The notes under the pieces are model-generated. The model worked only from the letters and a program-made list of their open reading frames with translations, had not been told where the DNA came from and did no database searches. A stretch of DNA of 18,766 nucleotides, taken from assembly GCA_001051155.2 (NCBI GenBank), contig JYIP02000021.1, positions 1 to 18,766 on the forward strand, given 5' to 3'. This document shows positions 1-9,766 of the stretch, one piece after another (positions within the stretch are counted from its first letter, which is position 1; every line of letters begins with the position of its first letter). The translations under genes were made by a program, and so were the position numbers. The stretch comes from Chrysoporthe austroafricana. Taxonomy: Eukaryota > Ascomycota > Sordariomycetes > Diaporthales > Cryphonectriaceae.

Positions 1-46
1 AAAAAATAAAAAAAAATTTTTAAAAAAAAAAAAAAAAAAAAAAAAA
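1..46. repeat. A-rich homopolymer tract at window edge
   Basis: This is almost pure A with a short T run inside it. Similar A or T tracts flank the small inverted-repeat elements further on (for example around 4450 and 4580), so it may be the edge of another such element cut off by the window. No coding content. Confidence 0.7.
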
Positions 47-519
47 GCCCATATCCGTCCCGATACGCGCAATAATAAACCTAATTAACCCTTATTTAAT
101 CCGCAAAAAGCTTATAAAAATGCCTTGCTCGCTTTAGCGCCCGGAAATACGAACCCGAAAAGAGAAGAATAAAATATTCAAGCAAAAAAATTAATGCAAA
201 AAAGCCTTTATCCCGACCGGCCCGAGCTGGCAGAACTTTTCCCTAGCTAGCCCGGCCGATAATAACCCGATTGTATAATCCTTTTTCCTTTTCATTTTTT
301 TTTCTGCTTTTTTTTCTTAGCCCTAACCGGGCTGCTGCTTATATTGCTTTTGCCTTTCCGCTTCTTGCCCGGCCCGGTCCCGATCGGATTATTTTCCTAT
401 ATGCTCGAGCTTATAATAGTAAATATCGTACGCCCAAATCCTTTCTTAGCCTTGCTCTAACCCTATATAAGCGAAAAGCGCCCTGAATTTTCTGCATAAT
501 CTATTTACGCCCGTTTCGA
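47..519. other. Gene-free stretch downstream of the SNF2 relic
   Basis: No recognised gene. A plus-strand ATG frame at 271-486 is Phe/Leu/Ala-rich, matches nothing I know and begins in a T-rich tract, so I do not call it. An imperfect GC-rich inverted repeat lies at about 218-258, where CGGCCCGAGCTGGC faces GCTAGCCCGGCCG. It may be the core of a short hairpin or small element. Confidence 0.5.
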
Positions 520-531
520 CTATCGTTTCTG

Positions 532-585
532 TATAGCCGGCAATAGGGATATAGCCGGCAATAAGGATATAGCTAGCGATAAGGG
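532..585. repeat. 18-bp tandem repeat, three copies
   Basis: Units are 532-549, 550-567 and 568-585 and begin TATAGCCGGCAATA. The first two differ at one position and the third by more; the differences between units are transitions. On the minus strand the first two units read as a six-residue repeat (SLLPAI), in frame with the end of the SNF2 relic. It could therefore be the very C-terminus of that gene or a non-coding minisatellite just past it. Confidence 0.8.
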
Positions 586-709
586 GGCAGGCCGCGCTAA
601 AGAAATAGCCGGCAATAGCAATAGCGATAGCGCTGCAATTTCATAATTGCTATTTTGCGTAGCAACCGTAAGGGCTGCCGCATTAACCGCCTATTCGCTA
701 TCCTCTTGC

Positions 710-790
710 GCTGCTTTTTCCGCGCCTTCTTGTGCCGCTTTTTCCGCGCCTTCCTGCGCCGCTTTTTCCGCGCTTTCTTGCGCCGCTTCC
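710..790. repeat. 24-bp coding minisatellite (AAQEGAEK repeat)
   Basis: Units are 710-733, 734-757 and 758-781, followed by a partial copy 782-790. The core is GCCGCTTTTTCCGCGCCTTC. The copies differ by only a few transitions. Read on the minus strand in the frame of the SNF2 relic, each unit encodes AAQEGAEK, an Ala/Glu/Lys segment likely to form helix or coiled coil. The copies are better preserved than the surroundings, which suggests recent expansion or poor exposure to the mutational process. Confidence 0.85.
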
Positions 791-3700
791 TTATTCTCGA
801 ATGCGCTTTGCTTATCTTTTTCGTTCTCGGGCATGCCCTGCTCGTCTTTCTCGTTTTCTTTAGCAGCCTTGGCTTATACTGCTGCTTGCGCAAGCTTTTT
901 TGCTATCGTATAATACCGGAACGTATAGGGCATATCGATCCGTATTGCTTGCTATACTTTCGTATTATTAATATCGAATCCCGCTTATATCTTTTCTATA
1001 TATTTGCTATCTTTCGCTATATTTTCCTGAATTGCCTAAACCGTTTCTAATATATATTCCTAATGCATTTGAATATAATCGATTCCGTATATCTCCTAAT
1101 ATATAATTAGCGATTCGAGATATTCCGATAGGATTATAATAAGCTCGTTAGCCTTATTCATTTTTTCGTTTTTGCTCTTATTTAAGTTATATAGCAAAAT
1201 AAATAGCATTATAATAATCGAGTAATATTGCCCAGATTTAGCATAATATGCCAAATTATATTTTTTAATACGTATTAGCAAATTCTTAATTTACGTATAT
1301 CGATTAAACGATTATCCTAGCTAATATTATACAAACTCGAATGCAATAATTTCTTATATATTATTATCCAAGTAATATAGGATCGAATTTTCTGCTAGCA
1401 ATTATGCAATCTATTTTATTACGATTTGCAGCTTTTGAATATTGTAATACGAATTATTAATTTTGATTAGCATTTAGTTTACTAATTGCATTTAACTTAT
1501 ACGAATAATCCGATAAAATGCTTGGATTATATAATTATAATTCTAGTAATATAATAAGCAAATGCTTTGCTAATAGCATATATAGAAGTTTAGCTCAATA
1601 ATCTGAAAACTTAGCAATAATACGATTATATTAATATCCTTTTGCGGGTTCGTAAATCTTTTTTGCGCAATTATGCATTCCAAATATATTAGGCTAGCAT
1701 TATAATTAATTATTTTCAGCCCGATTTCTCGCATTAGCGCGCAAAAACGGTTACCGAAATATTAGTTTTGCAAGCTTATAGCCAAGTTGCTATATCTTTA
1801 TTTTATTTTATCGCTTTTTTATATCGGCTAGACGTAATTATATTCAAATAATCTTGCGAGAATTGCGGTTTATTAAGTATAATCGAATCCAATTTGCATG
1901 GAAAATGCAAATTGCAAGAAATAAGAACGATAAAAGGGGAAAAAAAGCAGGGCGCGAAAAATAACTTATTTTTACGGAAATTGGCTATTTAAGAATATAA
2001 GCATATAATTGCCGATTTCGAACTTATTTTTTATATATTCGTTAATCGCATAGAAAAAAGACGGGAAATAAGCTAAGTAATAATGCGTATTGCCCGTATA
2101 ATCGTTCCGGGCAGATTATACGAGTTATGCATTATAATATATATATATTTTAGCCCGTTTTTATCTATTTCAGCAAGCTGCATTATATAGGCTATGCTAA
2201 AATGCGGTATTTGCGCTGCTTTATCCTGTTCGCCTTGCATCCGCTCGCTCTTATTACGGGAATCCTTAATAAGCGCTAATATAATAAGCATTATTATTCT
2301 CTGCACTTTTTCGTTAAGCCCCCTTTCGGCCATTGCTTGCGCTATATCCAGTAAATGCAACGCTATTGCTAGGTCTAATATTATAGCTGCTTTTATATTA
2401 TTTATATTTATGCTTGCAATCGGATTGCGTTTAATGCATTTCTTATCAAATAGCAAGCAGTATACTAGGAAATCTAATAGCATTAGCGATAGCAAGCAAT
2501 AATAATATATATTCAGAAATCCTATTAGCCGCTTTAGCACTTAACGGATTATCGTATTCTGCTATAACGCTTTTTGCAATATTTTACTGCTATGCCCATA
2601 TAGCGTTTGCAGCAATATATCTGTTATCGCTTATAGCAAGAGGCTATTATCCCTATTTATTTCTATTTCGAATATCCAAATGTAATACGGAAAGATTTCT
2701 ATTATTGGGAAGCTCGTATTGCTATCCGGCAATACTAGCGATATCGATATCGTCCGTTTCATTTGCAGCAGTTTAAATACTATTTTCGTTTCTTTAATCC
2801 GTAATTGCGATAACCGGGTATTGCGCAAATAAAAGGAAAACGGAAATAAAATCGACTAGAATTTATTCCGAGCAGGGTCTTTCTTATATTACATTTTGAA
2901 CCAGGCTATACGATCTTTCGCTACCGCATCCAGATCGTTACGGAAAATTATCGGCTTTTCGCCTATTATACAGAAAGGGTTGTAATCCAGCATACAGAGC
3001 ACGCTTGCCGCCTCGTCTTGCCTTTCGATCGTAAATAGCTCGTTTACGCGCGTAATGCTAGCAGCCATATCGCAAAACCCTATTATATCGGATAAGTTAT
3101 TCAGTACGGGGATTGCAATCAGATAAAGCATTCTTTCTTTCTGGATTAATAGTATGCCCTAATAGAAACGGGATATAGCATACTGGGTAATATATATTTC
3201 GTCCAGAAATAGTATTTGGAAAACGGGCTGTACGCAATCTAGCGAATACTAGCGGGACGATAAGATATACTGGATCTTGCAAAATATAAGGAATATATAG
3301 CCATTATTTTTGAGCTCGCGAACCGATTAGCTTTTAATTGCTATATAGATTTAGTCCATTTCCGCATTTCGGAAAAATTTAGAAAAGATCGCTTAGAAAA
3401 ATACGCCCTTATTATTTTCGGCTGCCCTGCGCGCAGTACGCCGTTCCGCTTGCATATCAAGCCCGGCCAGAGCTTCTATACTGCTATCGTAAAAGCCCTT
3501 TATCGCTACTGCCCAGATATCGTCGCTATCTATATCGCTACTCTTATCGGCCAGCAAATCCTTTTCTATAGCTATACGCTCGGCCATTTCTTCCAGCATT
3601 ACCCGGTTATCTATACTGCTATCCATATCTATAATAGAATCTAGCTTATTACCTTTCCTATTCTACTTATAGCCGTCTTGCGGGCAATGCCGGCTTGCAA

Positions 3701-3904
3701 AACAAATATTTTGTTCTGGAAATACTGGGTCAGATTAACGATCTCGATATTTTTCCTGCTTATAATAGAATAAAGAACGATCTTATTATAGCTATTATCT
3801 GTCTTATCGAATACGAATCGGAAATTTTTAAGCATAAAGCGGGCTTGTAATATGCTATACGAATAAATGAAAAGCTTGCATGCTATCTAGAAAAATGCTA
3901 AATT

Positions 3905-4045
3905 AGCATTTCTGGAATCAATTGGGTCGAGAAAAAAAAAGAGCAAATATTAAGAAAATAAATATATTTCCCCTTTTTCTTTTCCCTTTTAAGAGACAAT
4001 TGAGCCTAGCCGGCCCAGAAAGATAAAATTCTTATTTCTGGGCGC
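3905..4045. mobile_element. Small inverted-repeat element inside the SNF2 relic (candidate)
   Basis: TCTGGAATCAATTGGGTC near 3911 faces an imperfect inverted partner ending near 4009 (ACAATTGAGCCTAG). Just beyond lies a perfect 8-bp hairpin, CCCAGAAA (4014-4021) and TTTCTGGG (4035-4042). Both sequences resemble the termini of the dispersed small-element family in this window. It lies between motif I and motif II of the helicase, where it breaks the frame. The exact boundaries and whether this is one element or two are unclear. Confidence 0.4.
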
Positions 4046-4314
4046 TATTTCTGCTTTACGCATATCTGGAAAGCTTAATACTATTCTTTATCAATATAGA
4101 AGATAATAGTACCTATAATATAAATATTAGCTCTAATAGCGTAAATATAAATATCTATTTTCTTCCAAAAAGGCTCGATTATTTCTAAAATTATCTGGTC
4201 AAGCAGGTTACTTATAGTAAAATAAATGCTAAGGTAATAAGGAACTTTATAATCTTGCGCAAAAGATATATCGATTGCATTAATATAAAGCATTATTATA
4301 GCCCTAATAGTAAG

Positions 4315-4371
4315 TATTTTCCCTAAGCCGCAATCGTTAGCAAGGATATAAAACGGAACGGGCAATTGCAA
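4315..4371 (-). other. SNF2 relic: Walker A (motif I) region
   Basis: The longest clean frame of the relic's ATPase N-lobe (4081-4371) begins with a segment reading LPVPFYILANDCGLGKI. It corresponds to the fungal SNF2 pattern GGILADDCGLGKT. The last residue of GKT is Ile here (ACN to ATN, a C-to-T change), which would weaken nucleotide binding. Further downstream in the same frame a Leu/Ile-rich segment sits where motif Ia is expected. Confidence 0.7.
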
Positions 4372-4435
4372 TCGCTTAAAAGCATTATAAGCATTTATCC
4401 GTTATTGCATTAGCATATTAAATATTCTTTTCTTT

Positions 4436-4600
4436 TGCTAAGGCCCTTCCCCTTTTTTTTTTTTCGATTATATTTTTTTTAGCAAGCCTGAACCCAATTA
4501 TGCCCAAAAAGAAAGAATTGGGAAAAAGGGAAAAAGTTGGGCCTTTTTGGACCCAATTAAATCTAAAAATGCTATAAAAAAAAAAAAAAGAAAACCCGGA
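4436..4600. mobile_element. MITE-like element inside the SNF2 relic
   Basis: The core at 4481-4573 starts AGCAAGCCTGAACCCAATTA and ends with CTTTTTGGACCCAATTAAAT followed by CTAAAAATGCT. The reversed right end aligns with the left over about 30 bases, mostly with transition mismatches. Outside the core, T-runs on the left and A-runs on the right extend the inversion to roughly 4442-4598. Coding of the helicase reads up to 4613 on one side and resumes near 4425 on the other, so the element sits as an insertion of about 185 bp just N-terminal to motif I. No internal gene. Confidence 0.6.
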
Positions 4601-6075
4601 CATATCTATTAGCTAATGCCATTTGAACTGGAAAGCAGGTTTAATAATCTTATCCGGGTTTCCGGCAGCAATATCTTCTTTACTGCTCTTTTCAGTAATA
4701 TCGTTCTTTTCGTTATCGGCCCCCTTATCTTCCTCGTCGCTCTTATTATCCTTTTCGTTACTCTTGCTTTCGATAACGCGTCTTTTCCTTTTATCTTGAG
4801 CAACGCTGCCTGGCTTTATCAATATTCCAGGCGTAGCGTACGCCTTGCCGATAATATTCTGATATTAGCGCTCGGTATTCTTACGGTTATACGTCCTATC
4901 CTGCTAGTCTTTTTCGCTTATGCCAAACGCAGCAAATACCTAATCCCAATTATATATAGGCGGTATGCTGCTTGCTACTATTTTATTCAGAATATATATA
5001 ATGCCGAATATTTTATCGGCTTTCTTGCAGCGCTTTTCCGTATTTATATAAACGATACTATTCGACTTGGCAAGCTTTAGCGTAAGCGCATTCGCAACCG
5101 CAATATAGGCGTTAAGGTATTCGGCTTGCTTTTCTAGCATTATAAATTCGGAAAAGGCGGGATTGATAGCGCAATCTATATCCCGTATTTCCAAATTGTA
5201 AGTAAGGCTATGGAATTGCCGGATTTGCGGAACGAAAAATTGCTATATCTTGAAATCCATAAAAGTCTAATCCGCGAATACCAAGCTTTTAATAGCATTC
5301 GAATGCGCTATGCGGTTTATTAGCGCCGAATGCTTCTCTATTATAGATGCGATAGCGGCTTCTAGTTCCGCTATTATTTCGGGCGAAGCTTTCGCGCCGT
5401 TCTGGGCGCAATAGTTAGCGAAATATATATTAATGCGCGCCGCAGCTTCCGATTTCCAGCTGCTATTCGCAAGCAGTATTGCGTAGAAGCGGTTATAATT
5501 AATGCAATTATATTATAGCATTATCTATTCCGTATCCGCATCCTTTATTAGCATTCCTATTTCCGTATCGCTTATCCAATATAGCGGCTTATTAGCAGCA
5601 ATTATTATTTTGGGAAATCCGAAAACCCGTATAATATTTTTGCGCTTGCAATAAATAATGCCAAGCATAATATATATTTGCTGCTAATCTTCTAGCATAT
5701 AGCCGCCAAAAGAGCGGCTATTAATATATATATCGTTATCGATTATTGTAAAGCGGAACAAGTCTTACGCGTTATTGGGATTTTATAGCGATACTTTAAA
5801 GTTCTCCCGAAACGGGTCCTAGCTATCTTGCTATTCGGCCTTATATTTTCGCTAGCATACCGAATAATCCAGCTTAATATAATTATCTTCCTTATAATAG
5901 AATAAGAGAATAAAATAGATATAAAGGCATGCAATATTGTATGCATAATTGCTAAGGCTATTTTCCTGCAAGCTTGCATTCGTAATGCAATACGTTATCG
6001 TTTTGGGAAAATTTGCAAATAATCCGTATCTCTTTTTGCATATCTGGGCTATAATCTTGCATATAGCAAGACTAG

Positions 6076-6240
6076 ATATTATAATCTTGAAAGTAGCAAA
6101 AATCTTAGTTTAATTATACGATCGATTGCTATTTATTTTGCTAATAAGAAAGTAAGCGGGATTAAGAAGTTATAAACCTGGATATAACGTTCCGTTAGTA
6201 TAGAGAACCGGCTATTTTTTTTTGCTTTTCCTATACTATT
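6076..6240. other. No gene recognised; between SNF2 relic and small elements
   Basis: The minus strand reads SPDMQKEIRIICKFSQ just inside the SNF2 relic, but I cannot follow a frame past about 6075. The remainder is AT-rich with T-runs leading into the next small element. No RNA gene or promoter motif seen. Confidence 0.4.
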
Positions 6241-6365
6241 TTCCTTTTCCTTTTTTTCCGGCTCTAGTAAATTCGATTGGGCCTAGGAATAATAAGTCTA
6301 TATAAGTGCTTTTTTGGGTATAATTGAATCGAGCAATAGCAGAAAAAAAAAAATAAGGAAAAAAA
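6241..6365. mobile_element. MITE-like element
   Basis: Left terminus AAATTCGATTGGGCCTAGGA (from 6270) faces the reversed right terminus of TTTTTGGGTATAATTGAATC (from 6311). They match over about 20 bases with mainly C/T and G/A differences. T-rich sequence on the left and A-rich sequence on the right flank the core. The spacer is short and non-coding. This belongs to the same family as the elements at 4436, 6423, 7211, 9679 and 13446. Confidence 0.5.
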
Positions 6366-6422
6366 AAGAGATAGCAATATTAAGATTATAGGCATTTTCT
6401 TGTAATTTCTGCTATTTTTTTA

Positions 6423-6493
6423 AAGCTCTAGATTCGATTGCGCTCAGAAATAAAACTTAAGGTTTTTTTTGGGCTTAATCGAATCTATAGCTT
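6423..6493. mobile_element. Best-preserved short inverted-repeat element (about 71 bp)
   Basis: AAGCTCTAGATTCGATTGCG at the left end and the reversed right end AAGCTATAGATTCGATTAAG match at nearly every position, and the match continues into CTCAGAAA and CCCAAAAA. With about 28-bp arms and a spacer of roughly 15 bases, the whole element is close to a hairpin. It is non-coding and gives the clearest definition of the family terminus, around GATTCGATTRNGCCCARAAA. Confidence 0.65.
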
Positions 6494-6552
6494 ATAAAAC
6501 CAGAATGCAAAGAGAAAAAAGCAAAATAAATAGTATAATCGATATACTTTAT

Positions 6553-7190
6553 TTATAGATAAAACTATTAAAGTAAGCAATATCGCAAAAGCCTTAGTAT
6601 TGTATAATAAACCCTTTCGGGAAGGAAACCTGGTTTAGCTTTACAAGCATATAAGTCTCTCGGATATAAAAATTAGGCGTAGCTTGCTATTCGGCATATT
6701 TCATCTAATAAGTCTTGCTTATATAGCTTTCTTTTGCAAAGGCAAGCGGGTAATAGCTATAGTTTTCATATTACTAAGAAAGCTTAACGATTTTGCAATC
6801 GGAACTTTTTGTAAAATTATAATCTTATAAGAATTGGAAAGCAATAGCGTAATCGGTTGCGATAGGGGTAAAGCGGATAGGGCCGAAATCGAAGATTTTC
6901 TAATCCAGAACTGCTTTAATCTTAATTTTAGTCTTTTCTTCTATTTTCTTATAAGCAGCAGCAGTAATTGCCTTATCGATAAAGGCTTTAGTAGGGCAGC
7001 CTTTCTTTTTCAGGGTATTAGAAGGCTTAGGCTAGCTATCGGCAAGCATAGCAAACAAAGCTAGCCCGCTATTGCTCTGGTTTGCGGCCCTAGCAGCTAT
7101 ATTCTTTTTGCCTTTGCGGGTACGCTTCCGCTCGGGCGCTATAATTCCTCTATATCTCTCTTTAGTACTCTTTTGCTTACCCGTATTATT
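6553..7190 (-). pseudogene. Unassigned minus-strand coding relic, possibly N-terminus of the SNF2 gene
   Basis: One minus-strand frame can be followed for about 640 bases with only about seven stops, all TAG or TAA. It begins with a Lys/Arg-rich stretch (KQKSTKERYRGIIAPERKR), then Ala/Lys-rich helix-like sequence, then an aromatic-rich part with FDFGPIRFTPIATDYAIAFQ and FYIRETYMLVKLNQVSFPKG. I do not recognise the family. It has the same orientation as the SNF2 relic and is separated from it by two small inverted-repeat elements, so it may be the split N-terminal part of that gene or an independent neighbour. Its upstream edge abuts the small-element terminus at 7211. Confidence 0.5.
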
Positions 7191-7210
7191 TTTTTTTTTC
7201 CAGTTTTCCT

Positions 7211-7244
7211 AGCATAGCTGGATTCGATTATGCCCAAAAAAAAG
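7211..7244 (+). repeat. Small-element terminus, left copy
   Basis: CTGGATTCGATTATGCCCAA is a close match to the family terminus, followed by an A-run and GGGG. It lacks a nearby partner. The nearest inverted copy is at 7765-7790, so the two could bound one element of about 580 bp. Confidence 0.5.
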
Positions 7245-7250
7245 GGGAAA

Positions 7251-7604
7251 ATAATAAAGAAGCGCGTAATAAGCAAATATATTCGGAAAAGGGAATTACT
7301 AAAAAAGTTAGCTAAATACAGAGCAAAAAATAAGTACCTGATTATACGAAATACGAAAAAAACGGCTAGTTTTTAGAAAAGGAAATAACTAGGGGCTGCT
7401 ATTACAAAGGCATCCAGATAGCTATATAAACAGCTGCAGAAGCCCAGCTAGGCGCCCGAAAAGCTATAGCAATGCTCTGGCGAAATAAGGTATTTGAGAG
7501 CGAAAAGGCAAAAGAAACGAAGCGGCGCAATAGGAAACAGGTCGATAAGGGTATCGAGAGGGTTAATATACCTAGTAATTGCTATAAGTATAGTTATTGA
7601 AAAG
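7251..7604 (+). pseudogene. Unassigned Lys/Arg-rich coding relic between inverted termini
   Basis: This plus frame has only four or five TAG/TAA stops in about 115 codons, with a clean run over its second half reading AQLGARKAIAMLWRNKVFES, then alternating Lys/Arg/Glu (KETKRRNRKQVDKGIERV). A helical segment followed by a basic patch is the kind of C-terminus found in pogo/Fot-type fungal transposases, but there is no DDE catalytic core here and the resemblance is weak. The termini at 7211 and 7790 would fit a truncated or internally deleted DNA transposon. No confident assignment. Confidence 0.3.
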
Positions 7605-7764
7605 GGAAAAGAAGAGAAGGGCTAGCCTGGCTAGCAAAGCGGAATGAAAAGAAATAGCAAACCTCGTTAGCGCGGCTAACGAAACGCTAATCTATTTTCG
7701 CCCTAATAATATTATATGCATATGCGCTAGCTATTTCCGGACTAGCGCTAGTAGGCCCGAAACG

Positions 7765-7790
7765 CTTTTTTAGGCCCAAATAAATCTAAT
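7765..7790 (-). repeat. Small-element terminus, right copy
   Basis: On the minus strand ATTAGATTTATTTGGGCCTA aligns with the left copy at 7211-7244 (GGATTCGATTATGCCCAAAA), with mostly transition differences and a one-base gap. It is in the correct orientation to be the other end of an element of about 580 bp. Confidence 0.4.
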
Positions 7791-8337
7791 AATAGGAAAA
7801 AAAGAGGGGAATTAGCCCCGTACGTATAGCTTGGCATAAGGCGGCCAATCAGAACTTGTTAGCTTGGTATAAAGCATACGGCTAAATACGGGTCGGGTAA
7901 AGGGCCCGATATATATCGAGAATATCGATCTATATAGCAAAGCTTATAAAGCGCGATAATACGATAGCTTTAAGTACGGTTATTAAAATCGTATTTTTAG
8001 AAAGAGAAAAAAATCGAATATATTCGAATCGGCTAATCGCGAAAAAGGAAGGCTATAGTACAGATTATTATAGAAAGGGAAAAGCGGGATAGTAAAGAAT
8101 AGAAAACCTTTTATTATAAAAGAAGTTTTGCTTAAGAAAGGGAGAATGCGCCCGCTTATGCTATCTCTTGCGCTATGCATTATAAAAGAAAAGGAAAGAA
8201 AGAGGCCTTATCCGTTTCGGGCTTTTCGAAAATACGCGCAATAGCAAGCTTGGATAAAGCTATTATTACGCTTTCGTATACAAATAATAGAATGCATATT
8301 ATTATACCCTATAAATTACCGGGCTTATAATTTAAAA
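7791..8337. other. No gene recognised; upstream of the RecQ-like relic
   Basis: No reading frame here matches a family I know. Short open stretches exist on both strands, including a minus-strand frame of 65 codons at 7983-8180, but none is coherent with a neighbour. It would have held the promoter and 5' end of the RecQ-like gene; no promoter motif survives that I can point to. Confidence 0.4.
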
Positions 8338-9678
8338 ATTGCAAGAACGATAGAAGCGAGAGCATTTGCGATAGCAATAGAGCTAAATAGCGGCAGCAAT
8401 ATAATAATCGATATAAACCCTTTCCTGGCAATCCAGAGCCTGTATATAATCTTCTGTTACGGGTATTACGAGCTCGTTATGCCTATTCGCAAAGCTTTCG
8501 ATAAATACCTGTACAAATATATTGCAATATTGCATATCGAAGCAGCAATACGAGCGCAATAAATCCAAGCGGCCAGCTAGCAGATCGCGCTAATAGCGGA
8601 CAAATAGATATATAATATTCAGAGCTAATTAACCGAGTTTATATCCTACTAGCCTATTAAGCCCTTGCTTTTCCTCGATACTCAAGCGGGATTTAAATGC
8701 ATTTACTATAATATAGCATATATTATATCGCAGCAAGCCTATAAGCATTTCCGGGTACATTACCCTTATTAAAGCTAGATTAAAAGGGCAATAGTATAAT
8801 AAATTAGGGTAAGCGGGCTTTTGCAATGCTTTAGCATAATATATAGCGCGCTGCCCGTACCGAAACCGAGCCTCGTATAGCAATTCAGATCGTTCTAGTA
8901 ATAGCAGCATATAGCCGATAAACCGTTCGAGAAAGGCTTATTCGTAATACTTAACCCGTTTGCGAACGAAATGGGTTTCGGCAAATATCTAGCTAGCTAT
9001 ACTGCATAGGAAGTAATCGCGTATATAGAAGATAAAGAGCTAGCTACTGCCTTAGCCCTATGCCTATATTATCTGAAAGAAAGAATCTTAGCAATCTAGC
9101 GCGCGCTAGCAGACGAAAGAGAGCTAATCTTATAGCAGCTTAACAAGCGCTCGTACGGGAATGCCAGGATCGCAAGCCCCTTTCTGTAAAATATCGCGGA
9201 AAAGACTCTAGAGCATTATTGCAAAATTTTCGGAAAAGTAATCGTCTATATAACCGCAATAAGCTGCGCAGCCCGCCCTATCGTTACTTTCGATACGGAC
9301 TAGCAAGCAAGCATAACAGCTCTGCTTGTTATAGCAGCAAACAAAAGGCCGGAAAGCCAGGATACGGCAATGAATGCAATAATGCTATTAATATTCCAAT
9401 AATGCCTTATAGCAGACAAATATAAAAATGTAATCCATTCCGTTATAGCTTGCTTATATATCAATCCGGCTATAATTTCTTAGCGGAATTGCTATTAATT
9501 CGGCAAATATTATAATATATTTATTAAAATAGCCCTTATATTAGTATATAATATTGCATACTAAAGCCGATTAAATAAAAGTAAGCCAATTCTGCTGCCC
9601 TAATCTTTTTCCCTTCTTCCTAACCCTTTACAGAAACGCAAAAGAATTGCAATGCTCTTTAGCGCAAACGTCTTTTTT

Positions 9679-9766
9679 AGCAAGCCTGGATGCGATTAGG
9701 CCCAGAAAAGAATATAAAATCGTAATAGATTCTATTTTTATAAACCTAATTAAATCTAACTATTAA
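9679..9766. mobile_element. MITE-like element inside the RecQ relic
   Basis: The left end AGCAAGCCTGGATGCGATTA continues GGCCCAGAAAAG. The reversed right end AGATTTAATTAGGTTTATAA aligns with GGATGCGATTAGGCCCAGAA, and nearly all differences are transitions. It shares AGCAAGCCTG with the element at 4481. The helicase reads in one frame before it and in another after it, as expected for an insertion whose length is not a multiple of three. Non-coding. Confidence 0.55.

Larger units (their letters stand above)
520..6075 (-). pseudogene. Decayed SNF2-family helicase/ATPase
   Basis: An intact member would be a nuclear DNA-dependent ATPase acting on chromatin; this copy cannot make it. Reading the minus strand from 6075 downward, coding-like frames broken mostly by TAG/TAA carry SNF2 landmarks in order. 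Motif I is DCGLGK (4315-4335). Motif II is LFLDEIYITQ, a degenerate DEAH (3183-3212). Motif III is IAIPVLNNLSDIIG (3079-3119). RTISISLVLPD precedes the C-terminal lobe (2631-2828). Motif V is VLLLSFQIIELNF (about 1577-1633). Motif VI is QAFYRIIRI (1499-1527). A Lys/Glu/Asp-rich linker lies at 4613-4822 and an acidic linker at 3393-3626. The tail is Lys/Glu/Ala-rich with the 24-bp repeat. The TAG at 691-693 may be the true stop or a mutated Gln/Trp codon, so the 520 end is uncertain. Small inverted-repeat elements near 3905-4045 and 4436-4600 interrupt it, and several frame changes remain. Family call by motif order is fairly firm; ends and introns are unresolved. Confidence 0.7.

Noticed and set aside
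597..893. Minus ORF of 98 codons, extremely Lys/Arg-rich, histone- or protamine-like
   Set aside because: It is the wrong frame of the 24-bp repeat. The neighbouring frame encodes AAQEGAEK and is continuous with the SNF2 relic's tail.
2194..2502. Plus ORF of 102 codons
   Set aside because: Antisense to the minus-strand helicase relic, Ser/Ile/Leu-rich, with no recognisable family.
4616..5080. Plus ORF of 154 codons, hydrophobic
   Set aside because: Antisense to the Lys/Glu/Asp-rich linker of the SNF2 relic; hydrophobicity is the expected complement of Lys/Glu codons.
8383..8910. Minus-strand ORFs of 61 and 93 codons
   Set aside because: The plus strand reads through both in one frame with only TAG/TAA interruptions and fits the OrsD-like N-terminal region, so these are antisense shadows.
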